A DNA stretch of 64,000 nt from Streptomyces sp. SID8352 (GTDB lineage Bacteria; Actinomycetota; Actinomycetes; Streptomycetales; Streptomycetaceae), in assembly GCF_009862265.1 (NCBI RefSeq), contig NZ_WWGX01000088.1:1-64000 (forward strand). The letters run 5' to 3'. Under the pieces are notes generated by a model, which was given only the letters and a program-made list of their open reading frames with translations, was not told the origin of the DNA and ran no database searches. Both the position numbers and the translations under genes were made by a program. Positions 35,042 through 43,398 of the stretch are shown in pieces (the first letter of the stretch is position 1; each line of letters starts with the position of its first letter).

Positions 35042-36093
35042 CCCGACTGCGCTACGTCTACGCCGTCTGCCGACCCTTCGCCGCGGCCCTTCAGTCCCAG
35101 CTCTCCGGGGTGGCGGGCGATCCGCCGAGGCTGCTCGCCCACCGGGGGCTGGTGGCGGTCGTCAGCCATGTGCCCGAGGCCGACTTCTCCGAGGAGGCGC
35201 TGCGGGCGCACCTGGAGGACCTGGACTGGCTCTCCGGCACCGCCCGCGCCCATCAGCAGGTCGTCGACGCGCTCACCGCCGTCACCACACCGCTGCCGCT
35301 CCGGCTGGCCACGGTCTTCCGGGACGACAGCGGGGTGCGGACGATGATGGAGGAGCGCGGGGACGGCTTCCGGAGCACCCTCGACCGGCTGGCGGGTCGC
35401 GTGGAATGGGGCGTCAAGGTGTACGTCGAGCAGGAGCGGGAGCCCGCCGGGGCGGGGGCCGCCCCGGCGTCCCGCCCCGCCTCGGGCCGGGATTACCTGC
35501 GGCGGCGCCGGATGCGCAACCGTGCGGACGAGGAGCGCTGGTCCCGGGCCGAGGAGTGCGCGACGCGTCTGCACGACGCCCTCTCCGCCCGTGCCGACGC
35601 GGCCCGGCTGCACGCGCCGCAGAACCCGGAGCTGTCCGGGGCCGCCGGGAGGAACGTGCTCAACGCCGCCTATCTGGTGCCCCGGGAGACCTGCGAGGAA
35701 TTCGTGGAGACCGTGGACGCGCTGAAGGGCGGGACCACTCCCGGAATCCGCGTGGAACTGACCGGACCGTGGGCCGCGTATTCCTTCGCCGGAGAGGAGA
35801 ACGGGGGACGGGACGCCCCGGAAGGGAAAATCCCGGCGGGAAAGGATTCGGCAGGAAACGATCCGGGAGGGAACGGACGGCCGGGAAACGGGCCGGGGGA
35901 ACAGGGCCCGGCGGGAACGGGAGCGGAAGGAAGGGACCCGCGAGGGTCGGGCCCGGCCGGAAGCGGTCCCGGCGGGGGCGGCCCGGGCGGGAGGAGGGGC
36001 GGGCGGGAGGACGCGGGCGGCCCGGGCGGACCGGGCGGGGGAACCGCCGGGGGGCCCGGTGGCGGACCGACCCGTCCCGGGGAGGCGCCGTGA
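35038..36093 (+). CDS. gvpL: Gas vesicle protein GvpL with Gly-rich C-terminal extension
   Basis: The second GvpL/F-family protein, 351 residues. The family part (1-250) has RYVYAVCRPFAAALQSQLSG, GLVAVVSHVPEADFSEEALR, LPLRLATVFRDDSGVRTMME and AAYLVPRETCEEFVETVDAL. The last 100 residues are an unusual Gly/Pro/Asn-rich tail of GNGPGEQGPAGTG type. Start GTG 35038 overlaps the gvpJ stop; upstream open frame is not used. GvpL binds GvpA and other minor proteins during assembly. Confidence 0.9.
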   Translation: MTRLRYVYAVCRPFAAALQSQLSGVAGDPPRLLAHRGLVAVVSHVPEADFSEEALRAHLEDLDWLSGTARAHQQVVDALTAVTTPLPLRLATVFRDDSGVRTMMEERGDGFRSTLDRLAGRVEWGVKVYVEQEREPAGAGAAPASRPASGRDYLRRRRMRNRADEERWSRAEECATRLHDALSARADAARLHAPQNPELSGAAGRNVLNAAYLVPRETCEEFVETVDALKGGTTPGIRVELTGPWAAYSFAGEENGGRDAPEGKIPAGKDSAGNDPGGNGRPGNGPGEQGPAGTGAEGRDPRGSGPAGSGPGGGGPGGRRGGREDAGGPGGPGGGTAGGPGGGPTRPGEAP

Positions 36094-36269
36094 TCGTGGA
36101 GCGCCGCGAGATCGCCCTGGTGGACCTGCTCGACCGGCTGCTGGCCGGCGGCGTCGTCATCACCGGCGACCTCACCCTGCGCATCGCGGACGTGGATCTG
36201 GTCCGCATCGACCTCAACGCCCTGATCAGCTCGGTCAACCGGGACGTCCCGGCGCCCTGGGGGGAGTGA
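36090..36269 (+). CDS. gvpS: Gas vesicle protein GvpS (GvpA-like)
   Basis: A 59-residue mini GvpA-type protein: EIALVDLLDRLLAGGVVITG, DLTLRIADVDLVRIDLNALI and a short end. It is the third GvpA-fold protein of the operon after gvpA and gvpJ. The start is GTG at 36090, overlapping the gvpL stop; GTG at 36096 is an alternative. It is separated from gvpK by one base. Confidence 0.88.
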   Translation: MIVERREIALVDLLDRLLAGGVVITGDLTLRIADVDLVRIDLNALISSVNRDVPAPWGE

Positions 36270-36270
36270 C

Positions 36271-36558
36271 ATGTCCGAACACCCCGGCAAGCGGCTCGCA
36301 CTCGAACCCGACACCGTCGAACGCGATCTGGTCAAACTGGTGCTGACGGTCGTGGAACTGCTGCGCCAGCTCATGGAGCGGCAGGCGCTGCGCCGCGTGG
36401 ACGAGGGGGATCTGAGCGAGGAGCAGGAGGAGCGGATCGGGCTCACCCTGATGCTGCTCGACGACCGCATGGCGGAGCTGCGCGACCGCTACGGACTGCG
36501 GCCCGAGGACCTGAACCTGGACCTCGGGCCGCTGGGACCGCTGCTGCCCCGGGAGTGA
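36271..36558 (+). CDS. gvpK: Gas vesicle protein GvpK
   Basis: A 95-residue GvpK: RLALEPDTVERDLVKLVLTV, VELLRQLMERQALRRVDEGD, LSEEQEERIGLTLMLLDDRM and the ending RYGLRPEDLNLDLGPLGPLL. It is helical, and the family is essential for vesicle formation. It is the last gene of the operon. Its stop codon lies within the loop of a perfect terminator hairpin. Confidence 0.92.
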   Translation: MSEHPGKRLALEPDTVERDLVKLVLTVVELLRQLMERQALRRVDEGDLSEEQEERIGLTLMLLDDRMAELRDRYGLRPEDLNLDLGPLGPLLPRE

Positions 36559-36576
36559 CCCTCCCGGGGCAGCAGC
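36540..36576. terminator. Perfect hairpin at the end of the gas vesicle operon
   Basis: The 16-bp arms GCTGCTGCCCCGGGAG (36540-36555) and CTCCCGGGGCAGCAGC (36561-36576) are fully complementary. The 5-base loop TGACC contains the gvpK stop codon, so the left arm codes the last residues LLPRE. It should terminate the gvp transcript and, from the other side, the small hydrophobic protein gene. Confidence 0.9.
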
Positions 36577-36614
36577 CCTGCTCTCCTCACCCTCCTCGGC
36601 TCACCGCACGCGGC

Positions 36615-36785
36615 TCACCACTTGTACCAGCGGCCCCTGCCGCCGCCCGCGGTCGTGCCGCGCATGAGAAAGCCCAGCAGCCAGATGACGAGAACGGCCA
36701 GTGCGATCCACCACAGGACCTTCACCGCGAATCCGATACCGAAGAGGACCACGGCGAGAAGCAGTACGAGCAAAAGCGGAAACAT
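36615..36785 (-). CDS. Small hydrophobic membrane protein
   Basis: A 56-residue protein with two membrane helices (PLLLVLLLAVVLFGIGFAVK and VLWWIALAVLVIWLLGFLMR) and a basic, Gly-rich end (GGGRGRWYKW). It resembles stress-associated small hydrophobic proteins of actinomycetes and the Lmo0937/DUF5670 type. The ATG at 36785 follows an AGGAGG ribosome site; the longer frame to 36824 is less likely. It converges on gvpK across the shared terminator. No function is known. Confidence 0.75.
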   Translation of the reverse strand: MFPLLLVLLLAVVLFGIGFAVKVLWWIALAVLVIWLLGFLMRGTTAGGGRGRWYKW

Positions 36786-36838
36786 AGTGTCAACCTCCTG
36801 CCCTACTGGTGTCCCCGATTTCACCGTTCAGGCATGCG

Positions 36839-37660
36839 TCACGCGGATTTCCGGCACAGGATCTCTCCGTTGAGCACGCTGAACCAGCCCTCCGGACACG
36901 CTCCCCATTCCCGCCAGGCCGCCGAGACGGCCCGCAGCCGCTCCGGCGTCGCGTGACGGCCCTCGGTGGCCCGGTCGGCGTAGGACGACTCCAGGGTGCG
37001 GTCCGCCCACAGGCCGCTCCACCACTCCCGCTCCTCGGGAGTGGCGTAGGTCCAGGTGCCGGAGCTCGCGGTGATGTCGGTGAACCCCGCCTCCATCGCC
37101 CAGGCCTTGAGCCGCCGCCCCGCGTCCGGCTCGCCCCCGTTGGCGCGGGCCACCCGGTGGTAGAGGTCCAGCCAGTCGTCGAGACCCGCCGAGGCCGGGT
37201 ACCAGGTCATGGCGGCGTAGTCGGCGTCCCGCACGGCGACGAGACCGCCCGGCCGGGTCACCCGCCCCATCTCGCGCAGGGCCCGCACCGGATCGCTCAC
37301 GTGCTGGAGCACCTGGTGCGCGTGGACCACGTCGAAGGTGTCGTCCGGGTAGTGCAGCGCCTGCACGTCCGCCACCTCGAAGGAGACGTTGGCCAGGCCG
37401 CGCCCCGCGGCGGTGGCCGCCGCCCGCTCCAGGATCCCCGCGGCCCGGTCCACGCCGGTCACCCGGCCCCCGGGCACCAGCGCCGCCAGATCGGCGGTGA
37501 TGGTGCCCGGCCCGCAGCCGACGTCCAGGACCGTCATGTGCGGCTCCAGCGAACCGAGCAGGTAGGCGGCCGAGTTGGCGGCGGTGCGCCAGGTGTGCGA
37601 GCGCAGCACGGACTCGTGGTGCCCATGGGTGTAGACGGCGGTCTCCCGAGGCTCGGGCAT
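36839..37660 (-). CDS. SAM-dependent class I methyltransferase
   Basis: A 273-residue methyltransferase. The SAM-binding loop is VLDVGCGPGTITADLAALVP, the acidic end of strand 2 is VTGVDRAAGILERA, and VADVQALHYPDDTFDVVHAH and RVTRPGGLVAVRDADYA follow in the usual order. The C-terminal 100 residues form a helical cap (WLDLYHRVARANGGEPDAGR). UbiE/menaquinone-type methyltransferases are similar, but the substrate is not identifiable. The start MPEPRETAV at 37660 is preferred over 37678. Confidence 0.85.
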   Translation of the reverse strand: MPEPRETAVYTHGHHESVLRSHTWRTAANSAAYLLGSLEPHMTVLDVGCGPGTITADLAALVPGGRVTGVDRAAGILERAAATAAGRGLANVSFEVADVQALHYPDDTFDVVHAHQVLQHVSDPVRALREMGRVTRPGGLVAVRDADYAAMTWYPASAGLDDWLDLYHRVARANGGEPDAGRRLKAWAMEAGFTDITASSGTWTYATPEEREWWSGLWADRTLESSYADRATEGRHATPERLRAVSAAWREWGACPEGWFSVLNGEILCRKSA

Positions 37661-37796
37661 GGCTGGTCCCCTCTCCAAGCGGCTGACGGCACGCCGGAAC
37701 GCGGGGTACGGACCCCGTCCGACGACAGGTTCACCGTACGCCCGCGCTCCATATGATGAGACCGCTGTTTCGCGATGTGGACCGAACGGGGGAGGT

Positions 37797-39311
37797 TCAG
37801 CCGGCCGTCCCGCCCGGCTCGCGACCGCTCAGCGGACGGTAGACGGTGAGCGCCTCGGGGAGCTTCTCCAGCGTCAGGTCGCCCTCGGTCTCGGTCAGCT
37901 CGCCGTCGTACGCCAGCAGCGTGCCGGGGGCGACGCCGGACAGCCGCAGCCGGGGTGTGCGGACCGCCGCGTGGGCGGGGGAGCGGGTCAGCGGACCGGC
38001 CAGGGCCGCCGACAGCAGCCGCAGCGCGGGCCACCGCCCGCCGTGCACCACCCGCACGTCGAGCTGCCCGTCGGCCATGTCCAGCCGCCGGCCCGAGGCC
38101 AGCCCCCGCCGGTGGTAGGTGCCGTTGCCCGCGAACAGCATCCAGAGCGGGCGCCTGCGCCCCCGCACCTCGGCCTCCAGGGGGTGCCGGTCGGCGCGCA
38201 GCACCCGCACCGCGCCGAGCACCCCCGCCGGCCAGCCGCCGATCCGGGGCGACCAGTGCTCCCGCTCGCGCACCAGCTCGGGGTACACGCCCAGGCTGAA
38301 GGTGTTGAGGAAGATCCCGTGCCGCCCGCCCGAGGCGAACCGGCCCACGTCCACCCGGACGCCCTCGCCCGCCTCCAGGGCCCGGCAGAGGTCCCGCGCG
38401 TCCTCCACCCCGAGGTCGTAGGCGAAGTGGTTGAGGGTGCCGCCGGGAAGCACCGCGAGCGGCAGCCCGTGGCGCAGCGCCAGTTCGGCGGCGGCGTTCA
38501 CGGTGCCGTCGCCGCCGCACACCCCGAGCACCCGCGCCCGTCCCGCGGCGTCCTCCAGCTCCGCCCGCACCTCCTCCGGCGCGCACTCGATGACCTCGGC
38601 CTTCGGCAGCGCGTCGCACAGCGCCCGTACCCGGTCCGAGGTGCCCGAGCCGATGTTGGCCACCAGGACCAGGCCGTCGCCCTCGGGCAGCGCCGGAACC
38701 TCGGCGCGCGGCCGGGCGGGCGGGGTGAGCTGCGCCCGGGTCGGCACCAGGCCCCGCACGGCGAACGCGGCCCCCGCGCCCAAAAGCACGCCCGCCAGCA
38801 CGTCGCTCGGGAAGTGCACCCCCGTGTAGACGCGGGACAGCGCGACCGCCCCGGCCAGCGGGGCCACCGCCGCGCCCCAGCCCGGGGACTCCAGGGCCAC
38901 CCCGGTCGCGAAGGCCGCGGCCGAGGCGGCGTGCCCGGACGGGAACGAGGTGGTGACCGGCTGCCGCTTCAGCCGCCGCACCAGGGGCACCGCGTCGAGC
39001 GGGGGGCGCGAACGGCGCACCGAGCGCTTGCCCAGGGTGTTGATCGTCAGGGAGGCCAGCCCCAGCGAGGCCAGCCCCCGGGCCGCGGCCCGCCGGGCCC
39101 TCGGGGTGCGCGAGGCGGCCACCGCCGCCGCGGCGGCGACCCACAGCACCCCGTGGTTGGCGCCGCGGCTCAGCCGGGGCAGCACACGGGTGGCGGCGGG
39201 CCAGTCACGGGTGGCGACGGCTTCGAAGACACGGTGGTCCAGCCGCATGAGGCCGTCGCGCAGCGGGCGCGGTCCGGGTGCGGGGAGGGTGAGGTCGACG
39301 TCGGGGCTCAT
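37797..39311 (-). CDS. PAP2 phosphatase fused to diacylglycerol/sphingosine kinase-like domain
   Basis: A 504-residue fusion. Residues 1-200 are a membrane PAP2 phosphatase with the three acid-phosphatase motifs: KRSVRRSRP (95-103), PSGH (124-127) and SRVYTGVHFPSDVLAG. Residues 206-500 are a DAGK/YegS-type lipid kinase with VLVANIGSGTSD, GVCGGDGTVNAAAELA and AVLPGGTLNHFAYDLG. The two activities are opposite on paper: phosphate removal and phosphate addition to lipids. The pair is known in actinobacteria. Start ATG 39311. Likely in membrane lipid turnover or undecaprenyl phosphate recycling. Confidence 0.88.
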   Translation of the reverse strand: MSPDVDLTLPAPGPRPLRDGLMRLDHRVFEAVATRDWPAATRVLPRLSRGANHGVLWVAAAAAVAASRTPRARRAAARGLASLGLASLTINTLGKRSVRRSRPPLDAVPLVRRLKRQPVTTSFPSGHAASAAAFATGVALESPGWGAAVAPLAGAVALSRVYTGVHFPSDVLAGVLLGAGAAFAVRGLVPTRAQLTPPARPRAEVPALPEGDGLVLVANIGSGTSDRVRALCDALPKAEVIECAPEEVRAELEDAAGRARVLGVCGGDGTVNAAAELALRHGLPLAVLPGGTLNHFAYDLGVEDARDLCRALEAGEGVRVDVGRFASGGRHGIFLNTFSLGVYPELVREREHWSPRIGGWPAGVLGAVRVLRADRHPLEAEVRGRRRPLWMLFAGNGTYHRRGLASGRRLDMADGQLDVRVVHGGRWPALRLLSAALAGPLTRSPAHAAVRTPRLRLSGVAPGTLLAYDGELTETEGDLTLEKLPEALTVYRPLSGREPGGTAG

Positions 39312-39726
39312 GCCTGCCCGCCTACCCCGAGAAAGGGGTTTCTCGCGCCGGACGTCCGGGCGGCCGCGCCGACCGCCCACCGGGGCCGCCCTCGGGCCCG
39401 GTGGGCGAGGAGCGGCACACTGCCGAGGGCAGGGCCTCTCCCCGGTCCGGCGACGGCGCGTTCGGTGGGGAGCGGGACGTCGGGTTCGGCCCCTGCCCCC
39501 GGTCCGGCCCTCCGGCCCGGGCAGGGCCGAACCCCGGTCCGGCCCGGTGCCCGCCGCCGCTGGTCCGGCCCCCGGCGTGGGCGGGGCCCGGCTCGGGTCC
39601 CGCCGGTTGCGGCCGCCCGGTGCGCCCCGGGCGGGTCCTCCCCGGCCCCGGCACGGCCCGCGCCCCGCCCGCGCCCCCGGATATCGGTTTGCCACGGTCC
39701 CCGGACGCCCCGCACAATCCGGTTCC
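39312..39726. other. Divergent intergenic region and long leader of the ABC-F gene
   Basis: About 415 bases between divergent genes. A hairpin with arms GCCCACCGGG (39375-39384) and CCCGGTGGGC (39397-39406) is clear, and GGTCCGGC recurs four times between about 39440 and 39570. ABC-F resistance genes often have attenuator leaders, so these repeats could be regulatory. No leader peptide was identified with confidence. Confidence 0.4.
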
Positions 39727-41346
39727 ATGGGTCACCTCGAAGCCGCGCACCTGGAGTACCACCTGCCCGACGGGAGGACGCTCCTCGGCGATGTCTCCTT
39801 CCGGGTGGGCGAGGGTTCCGTCGTGGCCCTCGTCGGGCCCAACGGCGCGGGCAAGACCACGCTGCTGCGCCTGCTCTCCGGCGAGCTGAAGCCGCACGGC
39901 GGCACCGTCACGATCAGTGGCGGGCTCGGCGTCATGCGGCAGTTCGTGGGCTCGGTGCGGGACGAGACGACCGTGCGCGACCTGCTGGTCTCCGTCGCGC
40001 CGCCGCGCATCCGCGAGGCCGCCCGCGCCGTCGACACCGCCGAGCACGCCATCATGACCGTCGACGACGAGGCCGCCCAGCTCGCCTACGCCCAGGCGCT
40101 CGCCGACTGGGCCGAAGCGCGCGGCTACGAGGCCGAGACCCTCTGGGACATCTGCACCACCGCCGCGCTCGGCGTCTCCTACGAGAAGGCCCAGTGGCGG
40201 CAGGTGCGCACCCTGTCCGGCGGTGAGCAGAAGCGCCTCGTGCTGGAGGCCCTGCTGCGCGGCACCGACGAGGTGCTGCTGCTCGACGAGCCCGACAACT
40301 ACCTCGACGTGCCGGGCAAGCGCTGGCTCGAGGAGCGGCTCGCGGAGACCCGCAAGACCGTCCTGTTCGTCTCCCACGACCGGGAGCTCCTGGCCCGCGC
40401 CGCCCAGCGGATCGTCTCCGTCGAGCCGGGGCCCGCCGGTGCCGACGCCTGGGTGCACGGCGCGGGCTTCGCCACCTTCCACGAGGCCCGCCGCGAGCGC
40501 TTCGCCCGCTTCGAGGAGCTGCGCCGCCGCTGGGACGAGAAGCACGCCCAGCTCAGGAAGCTGGTGCTGACGCTCCGGCAGGCCGCCGCTGTCAGCCATG
40601 AGATGGCCTCCCGTTACGCGGCGGCGCAGACCAGGCTGCGCAAGTTCGAGGAGGCCGGACCGCCCCCCGAGCCGCCGCGCGAGCAGGACATCCGGATGCG
40701 GCTGAAGGGCGGGCGCACCGGCGTCCGCGCCGTCACCTGCGAGGGCCTCGAACTCACCGGCCTGATGAAACCCTTCGACCTGGAGGTCTTCTACGGCGAG
40801 CGGGTCGCCGTCCTCGGCTCCAACGGCTCCGGCAAGTCGCACTTCCTGCGCCTGCTCGCCGGCGACACCGTGGCCCACACCGGGGGCTGGAAGCTGGGCG
40901 CCCGCGTCGTGCCCGGCCACTTCGCCCAGACCCACGCCCACCCCGAGCTGCTGGGCCGCACCCTGCTCGACATCCTGTGGACCGAGCACTCCCAGGACCG
41001 GGGCGCCGCCATGTCCCGGCTGCGCCGCTACGAGCTGACCCAGCAGGCCGAGCAGACCTTCGACCGGCTTTCCGGCGGCCAGCAGGCCCGTTTCCAGATC
41101 CTCCTGCTGGAACTGGAGGGCGTCACCGCCCTGCTGCTCGACGAGCCGACCGACAACCTCGACCTGGAATCGGCCGAGGCGCTCCAGGAGGGGCTGGAGG
41201 GCTTCGAGGGCACGGTCCTCGCCGTCACCCACGACCGCTGGTTCGCCCGCTCCTTCGACCGCTACCTCGTCTTCGGCAGCGACGGCCGGGTCCGCGAGAC
41301 GGCGGAGCCCGTCTGGGACGAACGCCGGGTGGAGCGCGCCCGCTAG
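39727..41346 (+). CDS. ABC-F family ATPase
   Basis: A 539-residue soluble protein with two ATPase domains and no membrane segment. First domain: VGPNGAGKTTLLRL, LSGGEQKRLVLEALL and VLLLDEPDNYLD. Second domain: LGSNGSGKSHFLRL, LSGGQQARFQILLLEL and LLLDEPTDNLDLES. The interdomain linker (about 245-325) is helical and charged. ABC-F proteins act on the ribosome, either as translation factors (EttA/Uup type) or by dislodging antibiotics. ATG 39727 is chosen because the domain starts right after it; the open frame upstream is spurious. Which branch applies is not decidable here. Confidence 0.9.
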   Translation: MGHLEAAHLEYHLPDGRTLLGDVSFRVGEGSVVALVGPNGAGKTTLLRLLSGELKPHGGTVTISGGLGVMRQFVGSVRDETTVRDLLVSVAPPRIREAARAVDTAEHAIMTVDDEAAQLAYAQALADWAEARGYEAETLWDICTTAALGVSYEKAQWRQVRTLSGGEQKRLVLEALLRGTDEVLLLDEPDNYLDVPGKRWLEERLAETRKTVLFVSHDRELLARAAQRIVSVEPGPAGADAWVHGAGFATFHEARRERFARFEELRRRWDEKHAQLRKLVLTLRQAAAVSHEMASRYAAAQTRLRKFEEAGPPPEPPREQDIRMRLKGGRTGVRAVTCEGLELTGLMKPFDLEVFYGERVAVLGSNGSGKSHFLRLLAGDTVAHTGGWKLGARVVPGHFAQTHAHPELLGRTLLDILWTEHSQDRGAAMSRLRRYELTQQAEQTFDRLSGGQQARFQILLLELEGVTALLLDEPTDNLDLESAEALQEGLEGFEGTVLAVTHDRWFARSFDRYLVFGSDGRVRETAEPVWDERRVERAR

Positions 41347-41432
41347 CGCTCCCCGCAGCCCGCAGCCCGCAGGTCATCGTCCGACCGTGCGCCCCGTCCC
41401 GCCGGGGTACGGCGCGGGGGCGCACGCACCGC

Positions 41433-41464
41433 GCCCCGGGCCGGGCCCCGGCCGGGCCCGGGGC
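41433..41464. terminator. Candidate bidirectional terminator
   Basis: Arms GCCCCGGG (41433-41440) and CCCGGGGC (41457-41464), extended imperfectly inward by CCGG pairs, lie between the convergent ABC-F gene and the Vms1/baeRF-type gene. Confidence 0.5.
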
Positions 41465-41518
41465 ACGCGCCGCGCTCCGTGGCCGGGTCCGCCGCGGCCC
41501 CGGTCCGGGGCGGCGGCG

Positions 41519-42640
41519 TCACCGCCAGCGCAGCAGCGCGCCCAGGCCGCCCACCGGCGCGCGGTCCGCCGGGCCGCCGCGCAGCGCCGGGGTCATCGAG
41601 ACGGCCGGGGCACCGGTCATCACCACCGAGCGCAGCAGCGCGTCGTCCGCGCGGGCCGCCCAGGAGTTCTGCTCGCCGAGCGTGCTCAGCTCCGTGCGGC
41701 GCACGGCGAGCTGGTCGGCGTCCTCGCCGATCCACACCTCGCGGTGGGTGTCCGGCCCGTCCGGGATGACCAGCAGTTCGTCGATGCGGTGCTCCCGGGC
41801 CGCCTCCACCAGCGCCGGCACGCCCTCCGCCGCTCCGGCCCGGCCCTCGTCGTCCGGTGCCCTGGCGGCCAGGAACCGCTCCAGGTCCTCCCGCGCCCTC
41901 TCCCGCACATGGTCGTCGCGCAGCCGCTCCACCTCCCCGTCCAGCAGCCGGCTGCCCGCGCCGTGCCCGGCCTCGGTCACCCGGTCGCGGAGCCGCTTGG
42001 GCAGCCGCTCGCGCACCGCGCGCCGCTCCCGGTCGTCGCCGACCAGGATCAGCAGGTCGGCGCCGGTCTCGTCCTGGCACACCGCGAGCGCGTCCGCGAC
42101 CTCAGCCGCGTTGTGCTCCCAGGTGTTCTCCACCCGGAGCTGGAAGTGGCGCTCGGACCAGTCGGCCGAGCCGGTGCGGTGCAGCGGCCACTGCCTGCCG
42201 GTCACCGAGCCCGCGTCCCGGCTGCCCAACGCGGTCCGCAGCTCGAAGTCGGCGCCCTTGCGGTCGATGTACGCCACCACGGACAGCGGGTCCTCGCCCG
42301 CCAGGTCCAGCAGCGGCGCCACGTGCGGCAGCGGTGCCCAGTCCGCCGTGGTCCCGCCGTACGGGGCGCGCGCCAGCGGCGGGTCGAGGACCACCCGCCC
42401 GGCCCGTGCGAACAACGCCCGTCCATGGGGGTCGGAGGCGTGCCGCAGCTCGTTCACCGCGTCCCGCACGGCCCGGCAGGTCGCGTCGTCCGCGCCCTGG
42501 TCCGCCAGCTCCCGGGCGATCGCCTCGGCGGTCAGCTCGCGTTCGTGCGCCGTGTCCTCCGTGTGCCGGGAGAGATCGACGTACACGGAGGCCCAGGGGC
42601 CCGGGTCCGCGTAGAGCGGATGCAGAAAGGCGAGGTCCAT
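41519..42640 (-). CDS. Vms1/Ankzf1- or baeRF-type protein (eRF1-like fold)
   Basis: A 373-residue protein: FLHPLYADPGPWASVYVDLS, DPPLARAPYGGTTADWAPLP, VVAYIDRKGADFELRTALGS and ADALAVCQDETGADLLILVG, then DDRERRAVRERLPKRLRDRV. This pattern matches actinobacterial Rv2629-like proteins, assigned to the baeRF/Vms1 peptidyl-tRNA-hydrolase-like group of the eRF1 fold. Such proteins may release peptides from stalled ribosomes or act in hypoxia and stress. Start ATG 42640. It is divergent from the DUF6158-like gene with a GGGTACCC palindrome between them. Confidence 0.78.
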   Translation of the reverse strand: MDLAFLHPLYADPGPWASVYVDLSRHTEDTAHERELTAEAIARELADQGADDATCRAVRDAVNELRHASDPHGRALFARAGRVVLDPPLARAPYGGTTADWAPLPHVAPLLDLAGEDPLSVVAYIDRKGADFELRTALGSRDAGSVTGRQWPLHRTGSADWSERHFQLRVENTWEHNAAEVADALAVCQDETGADLLILVGDDRERRAVRERLPKRLRDRVTEAGHGAGSRLLDGEVERLRDDHVRERAREDLERFLAARAPDDEGRAGAAEGVPALVEAAREHRIDELLVIPDGPDTHREVWIGEDADQLAVRRTELSTLGEQNSWAARADDALLRSVVMTGAPAVSMTPALRGGPADRAPVGGLGALLRWR

Positions 42641-42664
42641 GTCTGGCTCCCTCCCGGAGGGGCG

Positions 42665-42716
42665 CTCGGGGGTGGTCTTGCCCGGGGGCGGGTACCCGGA
42701 CGGCATGAACGAACAC
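42665..42716. promoter_or_regulatory. Candidate divergent SigB-type promoters around a GGGTACCC palindrome
   Basis: The palindrome at 42690-42697 supplies the SigB -10 GGGTAC on both strands. Plus strand: GGGT at 42670-42673, 16 bases, then GGGTAC. Minus strand: GTGT at 42716-42713, 15 bases, then GGGTAC. Both fit the GNNT-N14-16-GGGTAC pattern known for S. coelicolor SigB. The -35 part is weakly defined, so this is tentative. The plus-strand start would be nearly leaderless. Confidence 0.4.
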
Positions 42717-42989
42717 GACACGCGGGACGGCGCCCCGTCCGGAGTGGATCCGGCCCGGCTGGACGACCAGCAGCTCATGAAGGAGCTGGAGACCATCCAC
42801 CGCACGCGCCACGACACGCTGCTCTACGGGTCGAACGGCGCCCTGCGCGCCCACAACGACCGGATGGCGCGGCTGGAGGGGGAGTGGCTGCGCCGCAACC
42901 CCCGGCGCTCGGTCGTCGCCGGACGGACCCGTGAGGGCGCCCGCGGCCGGATCAGCGGCGAGGCGGCGGCACCGGCACCGGGGGGCTGA
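42705..42989 (+). CDS. Small DUF6158-like protein
   Basis: This 94-residue hydrophilic protein contains SGVDPARLDDQQLMKELETI, HRTRHDTLLYGSNGALRAHN and ARLEGEWLRRNPRRSVVAGR. The pattern is that of the small actinobacterial DUF6158 family (from memory), helical and of unknown function. It is divergent from the Vms1/baeRF-type gene and may share a SigB-type control region with it. A large inverted repeat lies downstream. Confidence 0.75.
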   Translation: MNEHDTRDGAPSGVDPARLDDQQLMKELETIHRTRHDTLLYGSNGALRAHNDRMARLEGEWLRRNPRRSVVAGRTREGARGRISGEAAAPAPGG

Positions 42990-43099
42990 GCGCGTTCCCG
43001 TCCCGCCGCGCAGGGCCCGGCCCCGGCGGTACCCGCCCGGTCCAGGCCCTTCGGTGTGGACCGGGCGGATCGCTCCCTCGCGGGCCGGTCCACACCGGC

Positions 43100-43159
43100 G
43101 GTCTTCGGGAGCACCCCGGGACACACGGGCCCGCGTGTCCCGGGGTGCTCCCGAAGACC
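43100..43159. terminator. 60-base near-perfect inverted repeat between convergent genes
   Basis: Left arm 43100-43129 and right arm 43130-43159 are complementary over 30 bases with one mismatch and no loop. The left arm begins GGTCTTCGGGAGCACCCCGG. A third partial copy (ACCCCGGGACACACGGG) follows at about 43157-43173. It lies between the DUF6158-like gene (plus) and the PfpI gene (minus), so a bidirectional terminator is the simplest role. Confidence 0.75.
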
Positions 43160-43398
43160 CCGGGACACACGGGTCCGGCCGGTTCTTCCCGTTCCCGGTC
43201 CGGTGAGGAGGGCCGGTGCTCACCCGTCCGGGCGGTGGATTCACGGTTCCGACCGTGCGCCGGACGGTGCCAGTGCCTGTGCGGCGCCGAGCGGCGGTGT
43301 CGGCCGAGGGCGGTCCCGTCGGCCGACACCGCCGACGCCCACGTGGGAAGCGGACCGCCCGGCCCCGGGGCTCCCGCGACCGGGCGCGGCTCTGCGGC

